Origin: Sanguinoderma infundibulare
Lineage: Eukaryota; Basidiomycota; Agaricomycetes; Polyporales; Polyporaceae
NCBI GenBank assembly: GCA_032821775.1
Contig: JAVLRN010000001.1
Span: 4,340,001 to 4,404,000, forward strand
Reading direction: 5' to 3'
Length of the DNA: 64,000 nt
In this document: positions 45,937 to 56,913 of the stretch, one piece after another
Numbering within the stretch: position 1 is the first letter of the stretch
Layout: each line of letters opens with the position of its first letter
Program-made: the position numbers and the translations under genes
Notes under the pieces: generated by a model
Database searches by the model: none
The model's input: the letters and a program-made list of their open reading frames with translations, nothing else
Told to the model about the DNA's origin: nothing

Positions 45937-46051
45937 TCAGTTCAGTTCAGATTCCCGTTTATTGCCCATGGAGGCCGAGCCTTATGGTAGGCAGTACGTA
46001 CGAAAGTAGCTATGCATGTGGAAATAGAGGTCGAGCAATAAGTACTTGTTT
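45937..46051 (-). mobile_element. Short retroposon copy 2 with 12-bp target duplication
   Basis: Shares with copy 1 a block of about 45 nearly identical bases, the AATAAA (complement of 45958-45963) and the same tail of (CTGAA)n units. It is flanked by caagtccacagt at 45925-45936 and 46052-46063, a different target from copy 1. It lies between the importin-9 start and the 3' end of the F-box-like gene; the right duplication ends 10 bp before the stop codon of that gene (minus strand). Confidence 0.8.
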
Positions 46052-46072
46052 CAAGTCCACAGTAAGTATTTT

Positions 46073-47983
46073 TTACGAACTGCCATCTGGGCCGACACAA
46101 GACTCTGAATCGCTCGCGGAGTCATCGGATGATTCCTCTCCGTCTTCGCGCAAAAAGTCCCTCTCCTGGCCCCGCCGAAACCCTTCCAACATTTCCTCAA
46201 GGCTGAACGACCTGACGTTGTTCCCTGTCGATGCCGGGTCCCAGTTGTCGAACAGGCTGAGCCCTTCCGAGCCCCCTGCTGCCGTTTGCTCATCTTCTTC
46301 GGAGTCTCCACCCCCACCTCCGTCGGCGGCGTCGGACTCGGAGCCCTCGGACCCTTCGTCGTCGTCGCTCGGCTCGTACTCGCCCGAATCATCTTCCAGC
46401 CACCCCTCGGAGCCGTCCCACCAGTCCTCCAGGGGGCACACGCACCAAGCCGTCTGTACCATCCACACGTCGCCCACGCAGACGAAATGGGCATCGTCCG
46501 CTCGCGAAACCATCGACGGGTGGCAAATGGTAGGAAGATGGTGCCGAGCGGACAGGTCGTGCGCGTGCAAGGACCGCACAAGCTCGCATGCCGGTGCAAA
46601 GCTCGACCGCACGACCTCGATCAAGCCCGCAGCGTCAGACTCGGACATCTCTTCGTCCGGGTGGTCGCTGCGCCACAGGTCGAGGTAACGAAGTCTCTGG
46701 AAGGATGCCGCGAAGGTGCGCAGGGGCGCGAACACTTCGTCGAGCGGGGAGTCGCCGAGCAAGGAGTAGAAGAGGACGAGGTGCTCGAGTATTGGACACA
46801 GTTGGGATAGTCTATCGAAGCCGAGCGCGCTCCAGCTGCGCAAGTGCAGATATGTCAGCGTGCGTCCATGCTTTTCCAGAAGGCGGCCAGGGAGCGCCCT
46901 GCAGTAGAGGATGGTGAGCGACTTGAGCCTGGGGAGCTCCCAGGTATCGATGGCGTACCACCGACCTTCCAGGCAGAGTTCTTCAAGGAAGTTTAGGGAA
47001 AGCTTTGAGAGCTCAAAGGCAGGATGTGGGCCGACGTGGCCAAGATGGCCAAGATGCCGAAGGGTGAGGGAGCAGAGATGAGGAGAAGCCATGAGCAGCT
47101 CGTGGAGGAGAACGATTAGATCCTTGGGCGGCGGGGACTCCGCGGTGACGACGTGTAGGTTGCGGAGGGTCGTAGAACCGCGGGCCCATAACGCATGGAA
47201 TTTTATTTGGGGCAGAATCCATACGGGGTGACCTATAACGCGGACTTGGTGGTGCCACGACCTATCTTCTTCCCAGAATGAGAACTCATCGAGGGAGGTG
47301 CATCGCTCGAGAACAGACTGCAGGCTGGCGCATACCACGTCCCAACAAGGCGAGAACACGACGCACTCATGGAGAGTGATCCCTCGCACCAGGGCGCCGA
47401 AGTCGAACCCGGCATCCTTGGAGGTCAATGTGCGAGCGAGGGCGGGTATCTGGCCAAATCGCCGGATGACGATGTGCTCGTAGAGGCCCCGCGTGGCGTG
47501 CGCCCACCAGAGCTTCGACACAAGTGCAAGACCCTTTCGAAAGCGTAGACTGGTGCACCATTGGCCGCGGGGACCGCGCGTCAAGGATAGGTCGTATCGG
47601 TGGAGGTCCAACGCGCTGGCGAATATCTCCTTGCATACGAGTGCCACAATGTCGCTAGGTAGAGGAGGGACAGAAAGTACGGGGTGGCCCTGTATATCCA
47701 GTGAGCTGGATGTTCCGCCGATGAAGTCAGAGGATTCCCGCGATGAACCCAACTCACAACCGTGAATATATCTGGCTTTGGACCACATGACGACATCAAC
47801 ATCGTGTCCTTTCTCCCAACCGATTAGGAGTATCAGGTATCGAGAGGTGGCCGACGAACTAGTGGGAGATACAGAGTGAATTTGTTGCGGCGTTGATGCT
47901 AGGGGCTGGAGTCGCCGCTTGCCTTTTTGGGTTCGGTAACTTCGATGCCGCCACGTGGCGACTCTCTTGAACCAAAACCACAC
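46073..47983 (-). CDS. F-box/LRR-type protein with acidic C-terminus
   Basis: This single long exon encodes up to 636 residues. A start at the internal Met (47788, MWSKARYIHGCELG) is likely, because the first 65 residues look like translated leader. The F-box-like part is PPLPSDIVALVCKEIFAS with VSKLWWAHATRGLYEHIVI about 50 residues later. It is followed by leucine-rich repeats (LRNLHVV, LCSLTLRHL, LEELCLEG, LKSLTILYC, LTYLHLRSW, LEHLVLF, LRYLDLW). The last about 110 residues are strongly acidic (Glu/Asp/Ser/Gly), an extension seen in many basidiomycete F-box-like proteins. Role: probable SCF substrate adaptor, target unknown. The retroposon copy 2 sits immediately 3' of the stop codon. Confidence 0.8.
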   Translation of the reverse strand: MWFWFKRVATWRHRSYRTQKGKRRLQPLASTPQQIHSVSPTSSSATSRYLILLIGWEKGHDVDVVMWSKARYIHGCELGSSRESSDFIGGTSSSLDIQGHPVLSVPPLPSDIVALVCKEIFASALDLHRYDLSLTRGPRGQWCTSLRFRKGLALVSKLWWAHATRGLYEHIVIRRFGQIPALARTLTSKDAGFDFGALVRGITLHECVVFSPCWDVVCASLQSVLERCTSLDEFSFWEEDRSWHHQVRVIGHPVWILPQIKFHALWARGSTTLRNLHVVTAESPPPKDLIVLLHELLMASPHLCSLTLRHLGHLGHVGPHPAFELSKLSLNFLEELCLEGRWYAIDTWELPRLKSLTILYCRALPGRLLEKHGRTLTYLHLRSWSALGFDRLSQLCPILEHLVLFYSLLGDSPLDEVFAPLRTFAASFQRLRYLDLWRSDHPDEEMSESDAAGLIEVVRSSFAPACELVRSLHAHDLSARHHLPTICHPSMVSRADDAHFVCVGDVWMVQTAWCVCPLEDWWDGSEGWLEDDSGEYEPSDDDEGSEGSESDAADGGGGGDSEEDEQTAAGGSEGLSLFDNWDPASTGNNVRSFSLEEMLEGFRRGQERDFLREDGEESSDDSASDSESCVGPDGSS

Positions 47984-48524
47984 GCACCCGCAATACTTTT
48001 CTTGCTCCCAGAATTGATGGTCGCTCTAGTCTCCAAGTCTTGGTTGTCGGCGAACTGTGGAGGAGCGTATATGGTCCATGTTGGGTCCATGGGGCAGCCC
48101 TTGACATCGACGGTGACGCGCGCGAGACACCTGTGCTGCTGCCTACGCCCAGGTTACCAACACTCATCCAACCATTGACACATTGTTACTCACGTCGTTC
48201 CCATCAACGTTCGCAATCGGCCATACCGGTCTCTTTATGTACGCCAAGCAAAACGATCTTTCTTACGTGGGAAATCACCCGTCTCGACTACGGTCTACGC
48301 TTCTGCGGTCCGTCCATCTGCCCGTCGAGTTCAACACAGCACGTCCTTCGCAACGGTAGGCGCGTTAATACTCGCACTTATAACACGTTCGACGGCCGGA
48401 CGCGATGTGGTCATCCCTCCCACTTTCTTCGAGGATCCCCACTCTAGCCGTTCGTTCTCGCTCTTCACATTCTAGGGCTGGCCCGCAGGACTTTCTAAAC
48501 TTTTCGACCCACGACACGACCGCC
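47984..48524. promoter_or_regulatory. Divergent upstream region of the F-box-like and secreted-protein genes
   Basis: About 540 bp between head-to-head genes. A TATA-like cttataac at about 48377 lies roughly 150 nt before the secreted-protein ATG. Other elements were not identified. Confidence 0.35.
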
Positions 48525-49390
48525 ATGTTCGCGAAGGCTTTTGCGCTCCTTGCCGTCTCGGCCCTCTCCCTCTCGGCGCAGGCCGCCCCCGCCGTCTCAA
48601 GAACGGGCTCGGGTACCGCGGGTGCGCCTCAGAGCGCGACCGGAATCACATCTGCGACGGCGGCTCCTGGTGCGCAACGCCGAACTGCACACCAAACGAA
48701 CTGCTATCTGACTTTTACTTTTGGCGATAGTCACGCTGCCGATCCCGACCCAGCTCGGCTTCCCCACCGGCACCGTCACTCTCAGCGACGCGGTCAAGTG
48801 GGTGAATGTCCACTCTGACGACATCGCGTCGTACATCGGGTCCTCAGCGCTGCGCGACGTCCAGGGTGAGTCCACCAGCCAACGTCTGGCCCGCTCTATG
48901 AATCCGCATCCTGACCTTCTCTTCCTTTCATTCAGCAACCCTCGGCGTCATGGACGCGCAAAAGGCCATCGGCAGCGCGACACACTTGACTGCCTTGATC
49001 GCGAGTGAGCCAAATCGTCCCATCTCAGTCCCTTCTGGTCTCTAATCAATTTCCTTCGCCGCGCCAGCCGACGTGAACTCCGCGCCAGTCGTAGTGGTCT
49101 CCTCCATTGGCGGCTCCGCAATAACACTCGCGACCGGCACCGTGGGCGGCGGCACGACGACCTTTGGCGGCCAGGCCTTCCACACAGCCGCCCCCGCCGT
49201 CCTTGCCGCTGACAGCAGCTCCTCCGTCGCGTCGTCATCGAGCGGTACGGCGTCGAGCTCTGCGAGTTCAAGTACGAGCACGGGCAAGGGCAACGGCGCG
49301 GCGGCGGGCGTATCCGTACCGCGCTCGGCCGTCGTCGGCGCGCTCGCGGTGCTGGGGAGCGTGGCGATGGGCGCGGTGGCTGTTCTTTAA
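48525..49390 (+). CDS. Small secreted protein with GPI-like C-terminal tail (paralogue of 24105-25225)
   Basis: Exons 48525-48669, 48731-48865, 48936-49004 and 49068-49390 join in phase (223 residues). The signal peptide is MFAKAFALLAVSALSLSAQA. The mature region begins Ser/Thr/Gly/Ala-rich, then VTLPIPTQLGFPTG, a helical WVNVHSDDIASYIG, VMDAQKAIGSATHL, and the block APVVVVSSIGGSAITLATGT. A Ser/Thr-rich linker and a hydrophobic C-terminus (AVVGALAVLGSVAMGAVAVL) ending at the stop are typical of GPI-anchor signals. The order of blocks and several intron phases match the gene at 24105. The likely location is the cell wall or plasma membrane; the function is unknown. Confidence 0.88.
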
Positions 49391-50648
49391 GCTTCGAGTT
49401 TTCGTCCTGCGTTGGCGTTGTTCATGTCTGTTCGTCCGGGTCGGCACGGCGTGTCTGTGACGCGCGGCGCCGTCGAATAGAAGAGCATGCATGATTGGCC
49501 CCGTTACAGAGTCCTTGGTGGTTTGGCTCGATCTGTATCAGCTCGATGGTGGTGCGAACAAGTCGATACCGCTGGCAGCAGGTAACAGATGCATTGCCTC
49601 ACCGCGGCGATGGCAACCGGAGCTCGAGCTGATGGATGGATGATAGTACAACTTGGAGGTAGGTGGCCAGGCGGCCCCCTTTTCTCTCCCATTCGTTCCC
49701 AGGACTGCCGTTGGTTGCGATGACATTTTGTACGTCCTACATGTGCATGTGGGATACTGCCCGGTGCGCATCTTTCCGACCTCAGCGCCCAAAACACTGA
49801 CTCAGCATCTCCAGCAGGGCGCACTCTCCGCCGTCAGGTGTATACCGACCGACTCGGGTGCCTGTGAACTCAGAGTACTTGCATACTTCGCTGTGATGCC
49901 TGTCCCGAGTCTCTCGCCACCGTATCACGGTGGAGATGCAGTCGGAGAGCATCACAACGGACAGATCCTTTCAGTTGACCTCTCAAAAATGCCCTCGGGC
50001 CGCCAACGCTCGAGGGCGAAAGTCACGTTGGACAAGGTTAAGTAATTATTCTCTTAATCTCGTTTGCCTACAATCTCCGAGGATCTCCTACCACTCATCA
50101 CGACCGCGTCCGGTACATGGTTCTCGACGAGAGAACGTATGGACTCAGGGAGGACCTGGGGTATCTTTATCTTCGGGATATCCTCCTCCACTGCCCTCGA
50201 CAGCTTCGCTTCTCTATGAAGATCATCGACGGCTCGCCTACCTTGAACGGGGTATTCCCTCCAGAAGCAGAGGACACGCTCACACACCTGGTCATTTTAT
50301 GCATCTATTTTGGCGACACAGTCAACTCGTTCATAGTTCGTGTCCGTTTGCCTGCGCGCAACGTACTACCGCTGACACCTGGCACCTGAGACATTTTGGA
50401 GATGCTGGTCAGGTCACTGAGGAATGGTTAGCGGCGGCGCGACCGCCGCGGCAGGCGTGGTGGCTGCCATTATCCATATCCGGATACGCGCGCTTCTCCG
50501 TCGTTTTCGGTCCGTGGCACTGGAACTTCTGGTGGCCTGCAGCTGCTGGTCGTTGACACCCCTCTGCAGCTTGCAATGCTTAGTGTCGACTGTCTGTGTT
50601 ATCGTTCGTGTCTTGTCAAGTACGCTCTAGCGTCGTGGAATTAACCGC
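49391..50648. other. Intergenic, nothing firm
   Basis: There are short frames on both strands, one of them (50117-50389, +) mirrored by a minus-strand frame of similar length. No motif or splice chain supports either. Possibly decayed coding DNA. Confidence 0.45.
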
Positions 50649-51780
50649 GTGTTGCCTTCAACTCCGCCTTACCTGCCACGAATGACGAATCACGCTGCCT
50701 TCTTCTTTCCTCCGGAGAAACACAACAAGGACGGTCTCTCACTCAACAAGGACGACATCCCGTACAGCGATGATGTACCTCTGTTGACGACAGCGACGAT
50801 TGTAATTAGGTTCACCTCTGCTACCAACGAGCATGACAGCACGGCTCCGCCAACGGCCACCAGGGCATCGGTTCGTGATGTCGGCCTCCTTCGTGTTCGT
50901 GCTCTTGATCACCTACTAACGTTTGCGGCCTCAGGCAAGACCGTCTTCCTCCTCTACCTGCTCGACTCGACCGTTTCATGCGTCGACTTCCCACCACAAT
51001 CCAGCTCGGCGGCGACCGTTCGTGGAGTGAATGGTTCCAACGGAGATACACGAATGTCTCCTGCAGCAAAACGCCTGCTTAGGCTTATTCCCATTCTCCG
51101 TACCGACAGGACGCAGTCCCGCAGCGGCGGCCTCCACCCAAGTCTCCGCCGGATGTGTACGCTATGTAATCCTCACCCAACTTTCATGGAAACGTACGAT
51201 ACCCGGACGGGGAGCGGACGAGACTGCGGAGCGGGGGGCTCGTGCGCAGTGGCAACGAGGTGAATACCGCCGGATGCCATGATGTGCGTTTGCGCATACG
51301 CCAAGTTGGACCGTGCCCGCGCACACCATGACTGTCACTTCGCGCGAGCATCGTAAGTATCAGTAGCGACTCTCCTCCGACACTCACATTCCAAGCCTTT
51401 TTCAAAACTCACAGGTCATGCGAAGTCCTCATGGACGTCTTTTCCGAACTGCGATCAGCTCGTCGTGTTCAGCTAGTACGTTGCTCGGCAAGTTATGCGA
51501 GGACTCCGATGGGCCCACTACAGCCAGGCTTGGCCGCGGCGAATTACTACTGGCTCATGCCTGCACTTCACCGCAAGAAGTTAACAACCCGGCCATAGAT
51601 TGGGTGCGTTTCCAACATGAGCGTATTCATGGTAGTATGTCTGAATACTCGCTCTACTCGTCTGCATTCTGCAGGTTCGTTTTGAACGCACACGGTCGGC
51701 TGGTTGTCGTGGGGGCGCCTGCCAACGACCAGAACGCACCCGAAAACGGTTTTGCGTTGATGTTCTTATAATAATAACCG
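50649..51780 (+). pseudogene. Possible degenerate P-loop NTPase (crinkler/RHS-like)
   Basis: If a GT-AG intron at about 50871-50935 (branch-like ctaac, acceptor ctcag) is removed, the flanking bases read GHQGIGKTVFLLYLL. This is a Walker A motif in the style of the fungal crinkler/RHS-type NTPases (usually GxPGIGKTxFLxYLL). Shortly after, the frame must shift to continue as FMRRLPTTIQLGG, which resembles the next conserved segment, so the gene appears broken. Downstream similarity is too weak to trace. The identification rests on one motif and one inferred splice, and chance cannot be excluded. Confidence 0.3.
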
Positions 51781-51987
51781 CGCTACAAAGGCTTCGCCGA
51801 CCGTCGGCCACCATCCGAAACGAGATGGGGAGGCTTCGGCTGGATCCCGTTTGAAACATGCTAACTGCGGATCCGCACATCGTACAGAAACGCCAGTGCT
51901 GCGGGCTGCACATCGTCGGGGGACACACCGTAACGGCTCACTAACCTCATGATGTAGTGGTACTCGAAGGCGTGCATCCGGTCCACG

Positions 51988-51994
51988 TATAAAA
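51988..51994 (+). promoter_or_regulatory. TATA box of the proline-rich protein gene
   Basis: The sequence tataaaa lies 118 nt upstream of the ATG at 52106, a typical spacing for a TATA box plus a short 5' leader. Confidence 0.6.
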
Positions 51995-52105
51995 GCCGGT
52001 CTGGTCGTACCTCCAAACCTCAACCGGTCGTCGTTGCACTCCACCTGCTCCTGACACACGCTCTCTGAAAACTCTCAGCTACCCAACAACCTCACAGTGT
52101 CCAAG

Positions 52106-52970
52106 ATGCGGTCTGCTGCCATCCTGTACGCTCTCGCCGCGCTCGCCATGAGCGGGTACGGGCTCCCGCTCGAGGCCCGCAACGACGGGTGCGTTCCAGC
52201 TTTTCCTCCCTCCGAGCCCTGTTCGCCTGTGCTCACGGACACATTTTTTGTTCTGCAGGTCGCTCGCGGTGTACGCTCGTGAGGCTGCTCCCCCGCCCCC
52301 GCCGGGTCTGCCTGGTTTGCCGCCGCCTCCCCGGCCCCAGGGCCCGCCGCCTCCCCACGCGGCTCGCGCAGGTCCTCCTCCGCCGGGGCCTCACCCCCAG
52401 GGCCCTCCGCCGCCTCAGGGCCCTCACCCGCCCCAGGGCCCTCCGCCGCCTCCCCACGCGGCCCGTGAGGCTGCTCCTCCTCCGCCGGGGCCTCACCCTC
52501 AGGGCCCTCCCCCGCCCCTGGGGCCTCACCCGCCCCAGGGCCCGCCGCCGCCTCCCCACGCAGCTCGCGCAGGCCCCCCTCCTCTGCCGGGGCCTCACCC
52601 TCAGGGCCCTCCCCCGCCTCAGGGCCCTCCCCCGCCTCCCCATGCGGCTCGCGCAGGTCCTCCTCCGCCGGGGCCTCACCCTCAGGGCCCTCCCCCGCCT
52701 CAGGGCCCTCCCCCGCCTCAGGGCCCTCCCCCGCCTCAGGGCCCTCACCCGCCCCAGGGCCCGCCGCCGCCTCCCCACGCGGCCCGTGAGGCTGCTCCTC
52801 CTCCGCCGGGGCCTCACCCTCAGGGCCCTCCCCCGCCTCAGGGCCCCCACCCGCCCCAGGGCCCTCCGCCGCCTCCCCATGCGGCTCGCGCAGGTCCTCC
52901 TCCGCCGGGGCCTCACCCGCCTCAGGGCCCTCCCCCGCCTCAGGGCCCGCCGCCGCCTCCCCACTTCTGA
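52106..52970 (+). CDS. Secreted proline/glycine-rich repeat protein
   Basis: Exon 1 (52106-52188) encodes a signal peptide (MRSAAILYALAALAMSGYG) and a short linker ending ARNDG. After a GT-AG intron (52189-52258), exon 2 (52259-52970) encodes about 236 residues made almost only of Pro, Gly, His, Gln, Ala and Arg. The repeat contains PPPPGPHPQGPPPPQGP-type units and spacers HAARAG or HAAREA. Single Arg residues recur in the spacers, but there are no Kex2-type dibasic sites, so processing into peptides is not implied. It should be extracellular or in the wall; such chains are disordered. The antisense frame is also open across the repeat, but the signal peptide, intron and TATA box all favour the plus strand. 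Function unknown. Confidence 0.85.
52259..52970 (+). repeat. Imperfect tandem repeat encoding Pro/Gly-rich units
   Basis: Units such as cctcagggccctcccccg recur many times with larger copies of about 100-150 bp marked by the HAARAG/HAAREA spacers. Unit number is likely to vary between strains and is hard to assemble. Confidence 0.9.
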
Positions 52971-53279
52971 GGTCGCCGTGGCGTGATGGGTAATACCCCG
53001 ACTTCGCACGCCTGCCTAAAAAGTCGCTCACAACATTCCTACCCTCCTTTTTCGTCAAGTTTCAAGTTCCTCGACGCTCGAACCCCGGAGCTAGACCTCA
53101 CAACTCTGTTGCGAGGACCCGGTGGTTTGATCGATATTATAGACAGTTGTCACGTTCGTTTAGAGCAATAAACATATGTGCGGTTGTCGTGCGTTTGCAT
53201 TATAACGTCTCGCCGTCGGACGAAGTACTCGCATCGCAGTTATCGAGGGTCACCTGCCCTGCCCGGCCATGATCTCACT
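52971..53279. other. Short intergenic stretch
   Basis: This is the 3' flank of the proline-rich gene. Nothing recognisable is seen. Confidence 0.5.
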
Positions 53280-54513
53280 GGTCTCGGAGTCTAGATGGCG
53301 GTTGGAACCTTGAACGGAGGAAGCGGCGCTCCGGCCCGACGGACCCGGTCGGCTTCGTGGCACAGCGAAAGTTCAAAGGCCTGGCAAGGCTTGAGCTTGA
53401 ACCACCATCCCGCTTGTTCCGCCAATGACTGAGTTACCTCAGAGAGATCAAGCCGCAGGAATACTGCCACAAGACAACCCGACTTCTCTGAGCTTGTATG
53501 CTGCTATCGTCCTCCCGGCGGAGAAGGCGGCGGTCGAAGCGGGCAACAACGTCCATACCATCTACTCCCGCGTCGTCGGTTACCTCCTCCTTTATCCCCC
53601 GTCTAAGAAGGCTCGTGGGGTTCTCAAAAATGAGGTCCCATCCTGCGACATCAAGAACGACTCCTTTCAAGCCGTATATGATCTGGGTGGAACTGTCATT
53701 GAGTAGGCTCTCGTCCGGGACAATCATCGATGCATGATCGCCGGGCTCGTGGACGAACATTCTATAAAGAAACAGCTCACCCAGCCCGGAGACGGCGAGT
53801 ACCCGGCGAAAACGCAGTGTTGTCACATCTTCCCCGACTCGCTTGGCAAGATCAAAACTGGCGGTGCAGGGCCAAAGGTGTGTGTCACGATTCTCATTTC
53901 TATACTATGTGTGCTGCATGAGGTACTTGTGGCGGGAGGGATGTCTGCCTGTGCACATGTGCTGACACGTCCTCAGGAACATGAGGCCGCAACGGTGTGG
54001 ACTGTACTGGACCGATTCGGGCATGGGCAAGTGTGTAAAGAGCTCAACGCAGCAACCAAGGAGACGAATCTGCATCGCCTGGAAAACATCATGACACTCG
54101 AGACAACGGTTCATGACCGCTTCGACACACTGGAACTTTGGTTTGAAGCAGTGCCTGATAAGGTGAGGTTTCCTTCAACACACTTGAAACTCCAACTTAT
54201 CCTGCCCTCAACAGCCACATTGTTATAAAATCGTCGTCGCGCCCTGCTTCACGCACAAGCCCGCCCGCGTAGACGATACGTTTTATCGCGCACAGCGACC
54301 TGCCCCTGCACAGCCCGAAGTACCTTGGTATCCACGCCGCCTGCTGTCGTGTCGCCCATATGTCCGGTGCTGCGAAGCACCCCGATGTGATTTTGCGCGA
54401 CATGGAGGAGCTGAACGTCTTGGCCGAGGACGGAGCGTCGGCTGATGTCCTTGCGTACCCTCTTCATCGTCTCGTGTGGCGTCTTGCAGAGCTCGTGGAG
54501 CCCAATGGTCCTC
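53280..54513 (+). pseudogene. Pseudogene copy of the HNH-nuclease-domain gene
   Basis: The region parallels the intact gene at 55213-56913 block by block. It keeps NPTSLSLYAAIVLPAEKAA, YSRVVGYLLLYP, the HNH core (RDNHRCMIAG, QCCHIFPDSLGK) and KELNAATKETNLHRLENIM. Three defects separate it from the copy. The N-terminal about 110 residues are missing or scrambled upstream of 53425. The exon between the LLLYP block and the HNH core is deleted, only about 30 nt remaining near 53690-53710 with an in-frame stop. One base is missing near 54278, which shifts the C-terminal part out of frame. The plain reading is a dead tandem duplicate. Confidence 0.8.
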
Positions 54514-55212
54514 TTCATCGATTATCTCCACACTCCCGCCTCGTCCATCTCATTGTTCCATCCATCTCCGTAGACTCGCACTCCCATCGCCGTTATCGCG
54601 GGCCCTCTGCCCTGCCCGGCCATCTCACTGGTCTCGGGCAACCGCCATGGACCAGCATGGACCCTCTTCTCGACTGCCGCACTCTCCTTCCTTGCTCACG
54701 TCCGTCCGTCCGGATTCTTGCGAGGCCCACGGTCGTTACACACGACCGACCCGCGACGACAGTTCACGCAATCGGGTACTAACATGAGTACATTCGGACG
54801 ATCGACCATTTCAAACTCTGGGGGCGACCATGACATTGACTCGTAGATCTAGAAAGGCTATTGTCTATATTTTCGTTCCTGCATACACCCCAGCCTATCT
54901 TGACCGACCCCGATCCCGATGCCCTGTCGCCGGACTCGCGATCTCGGTGGGAATACATCCGTCACGGTAGCCTTGACGCCCGCATGCCCGTCTGTATATA
55001 TTCTGTACTGGTGGTAGTGTCATGCGTCCAGCACTTGGAGCTGGTTAATAGCATCGTTCGATATCGATATCGTTTGTCCTGTGCGCGTGATGTGCGCGAT
55101 AGCGAAGACGACGGTACGCCAGCCTGACTACATTGAAGTATAGTATAATAATCAAAACGCAACGCATTGCGGCCTTAGTGGGTGGTCGCAGGGTGTGAGC
55201 CGGACGCTCTGG
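54514..55212. other. Spacer between HNH pseudogene and gene
   Basis: The first about 340 bases resemble the 3' flank of the intact gene (around 56930-57250), for example the cgacgatcga block near 54798 and 57209, so the duplication extends past the coding region. No separate gene is seen. Confidence 0.5.
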
Positions 55213-56913
55213 ATGCTGCTCCGGGTCATCAATGCATCACCCCTGGCTTGTATCCCTGAATGTGCCCTCTTCGTCTACTTCTTCCGTCACAAGCCCGCTT
55301 GTCCCGTGTTCGCCAACTTCTTTGAGCTCCGAGTCTGGTCACGCCGGACCACCATCCGCTTGCTCGCAGAAGTAGAAGATGACGTCTTTCTAGACATACT
55401 ACGCCTGCAAAATCGGTCGGCCAAATGGATGGGAATCGGAGTCCTCGCAGATGGCTTGCAGATGGCGGTTGGAACGGAGGAAGCGACGATTCGGCCCGAC
55501 GGACCCGGTGGGCGTCTCGCAATTAGCAACCTGGCAAAGTGTGGCGAGGCAACGTTCAACCACATCCCGCTCCTTCCCCCGATGCCTGCATTACCCCCGA
55601 GAGATGTAGCCGCAGCAAAACTGCCACCAGGCAACCCGACTTTTCTGAGCTTGTATACTGCTCTGGTGCTCCCAGCGGAGAAGGCGGCGGTCGAAGCGAA
55701 GAACGAGGCCCATACCATCCACTCCCGCGTCGTCGGTTACCTCCTTCTCTACCCCCTAACTGAGCTGGCTCGCGGGGTTCTCACGGTCGAGCTCGCATCC
55801 TGCAACAACAAGAGCGACTGCTTTCAGGCCGTATATGACATGGGTGAGATATATACCCGGCATTTGATTGCAATCTGTGAGTCCCAATCCCGATAGTACA
55901 TCCACCAGATGTTGATCTGGAGGTCATACGATTTCAGTCAAGAAAACAAGAGGTAGAACGCCTATGCCGTCGGAGCATCCTTCGCGAGGCTCGTTTGATC
56001 GGGCGAAGGGGGAACAGTTGGTGGAACTGCGACCCACCCCGCGAGACCATTCGAGTGCCAAGGCCGACGTACGTTTGCATCTATCACGGTATGTGTGTTG
56101 AACCGTTCCAACCGCCATTGAGCAGGCTCTCGTCCGGGACAATCATCGATGCATGATCACCGGGCTCGTGGACGAAGATTCTGTAAAGAAACAGCTCACC
56201 CAGCCCGGAGACGGCGAGTACACGGCGACCACGCAGTGTTGTCACATCTTCCCCGACTCGCTTGGCAAGGTCAAAACTGGCGGGACAGGGCCAAAGGTGT
56301 GTGTCACGATTCTCAATTCTATACTATGTGTGCTGCATGAGGATTGTGGCGGGAGGGACGTCTGCCTGCGCACATTTGCTGACACGTCCTCAGGAACATG
56401 AGGCGGCAACGGTGTGGACTATACTGGACCGATTCGGGCATGGGCAGGTGTGTAAGGAGCTCAACGCAGCAACCAAGGAGACGAATCTACATCGCCTGGA
56501 AAACATCATGACACTCCATGGAGATGTCCATGACCGCTTCGACAAGCTGGACCTTTGGCTTGAAGCAGTGCCTAACGAGGTGAGGTTTCCTTCAACACAC
56601 TTGGTGCTCCAGCTTATCTTTCCCTCAACAGTCACATTCTTATAAAGTCGTTCTCGCACCTTGGTTGTCGCACGCGGTTTCCCGCCTTCCGGAGAAGATA
56701 CAGTTTACTGCGCATGCCAACCTGGCCCTGCCCAGCCCGAAGTACCTTGAAATCCACGCCGCCTGCTGTCGTGTCGCCCATATGTCCGGTGCGGCGGAGT
56801 ACATCGATGAGGTTTTGCGTGACATGGAAGAGCTGAAAGTCTTGGCCGAGGATGGAGGGTCTGGTGACGTCCTTGCGTACGCTCTTCATCGTCGTCTGGT
56901 CGAGCCCGTATAG
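55213..56913 (+). CDS. HNH-nuclease-domain protein (fungal family)
   Basis: Five exons join in phase: 55213-55843, 55938-56068, 56126-56296, 56394-56579 and 56632-56913, giving about 466 residues. The HNH-like core is ALVRDNHRCMITGLVD (first strand and turn) followed by QCCHIFPDSLG, then ETNLHRLENIMTLHGDVHDRFD and YKVVLAPW, the usual order in the expanded basidiomycete family of HNH-nuclease-domain proteins. In this family the His of CCHIFP and the downstream Asn/His coordinate the metal; nuclease activity of the fungal proteins is largely untested. The N-terminus is uncertain: the frame extends about six codons upstream of the first ATG, and an upstream exon is possible. Its nearest relative is the pseudogene just upstream. 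Confidence 0.85.

Noticed and set aside
52075..53058. 327-codon minus-strand frame across the proline-rich repeat
   Set aside because: It is an acidic Gly/Glu/Ala repeat with no signal peptide, intron or promoter. The plus strand has all three.
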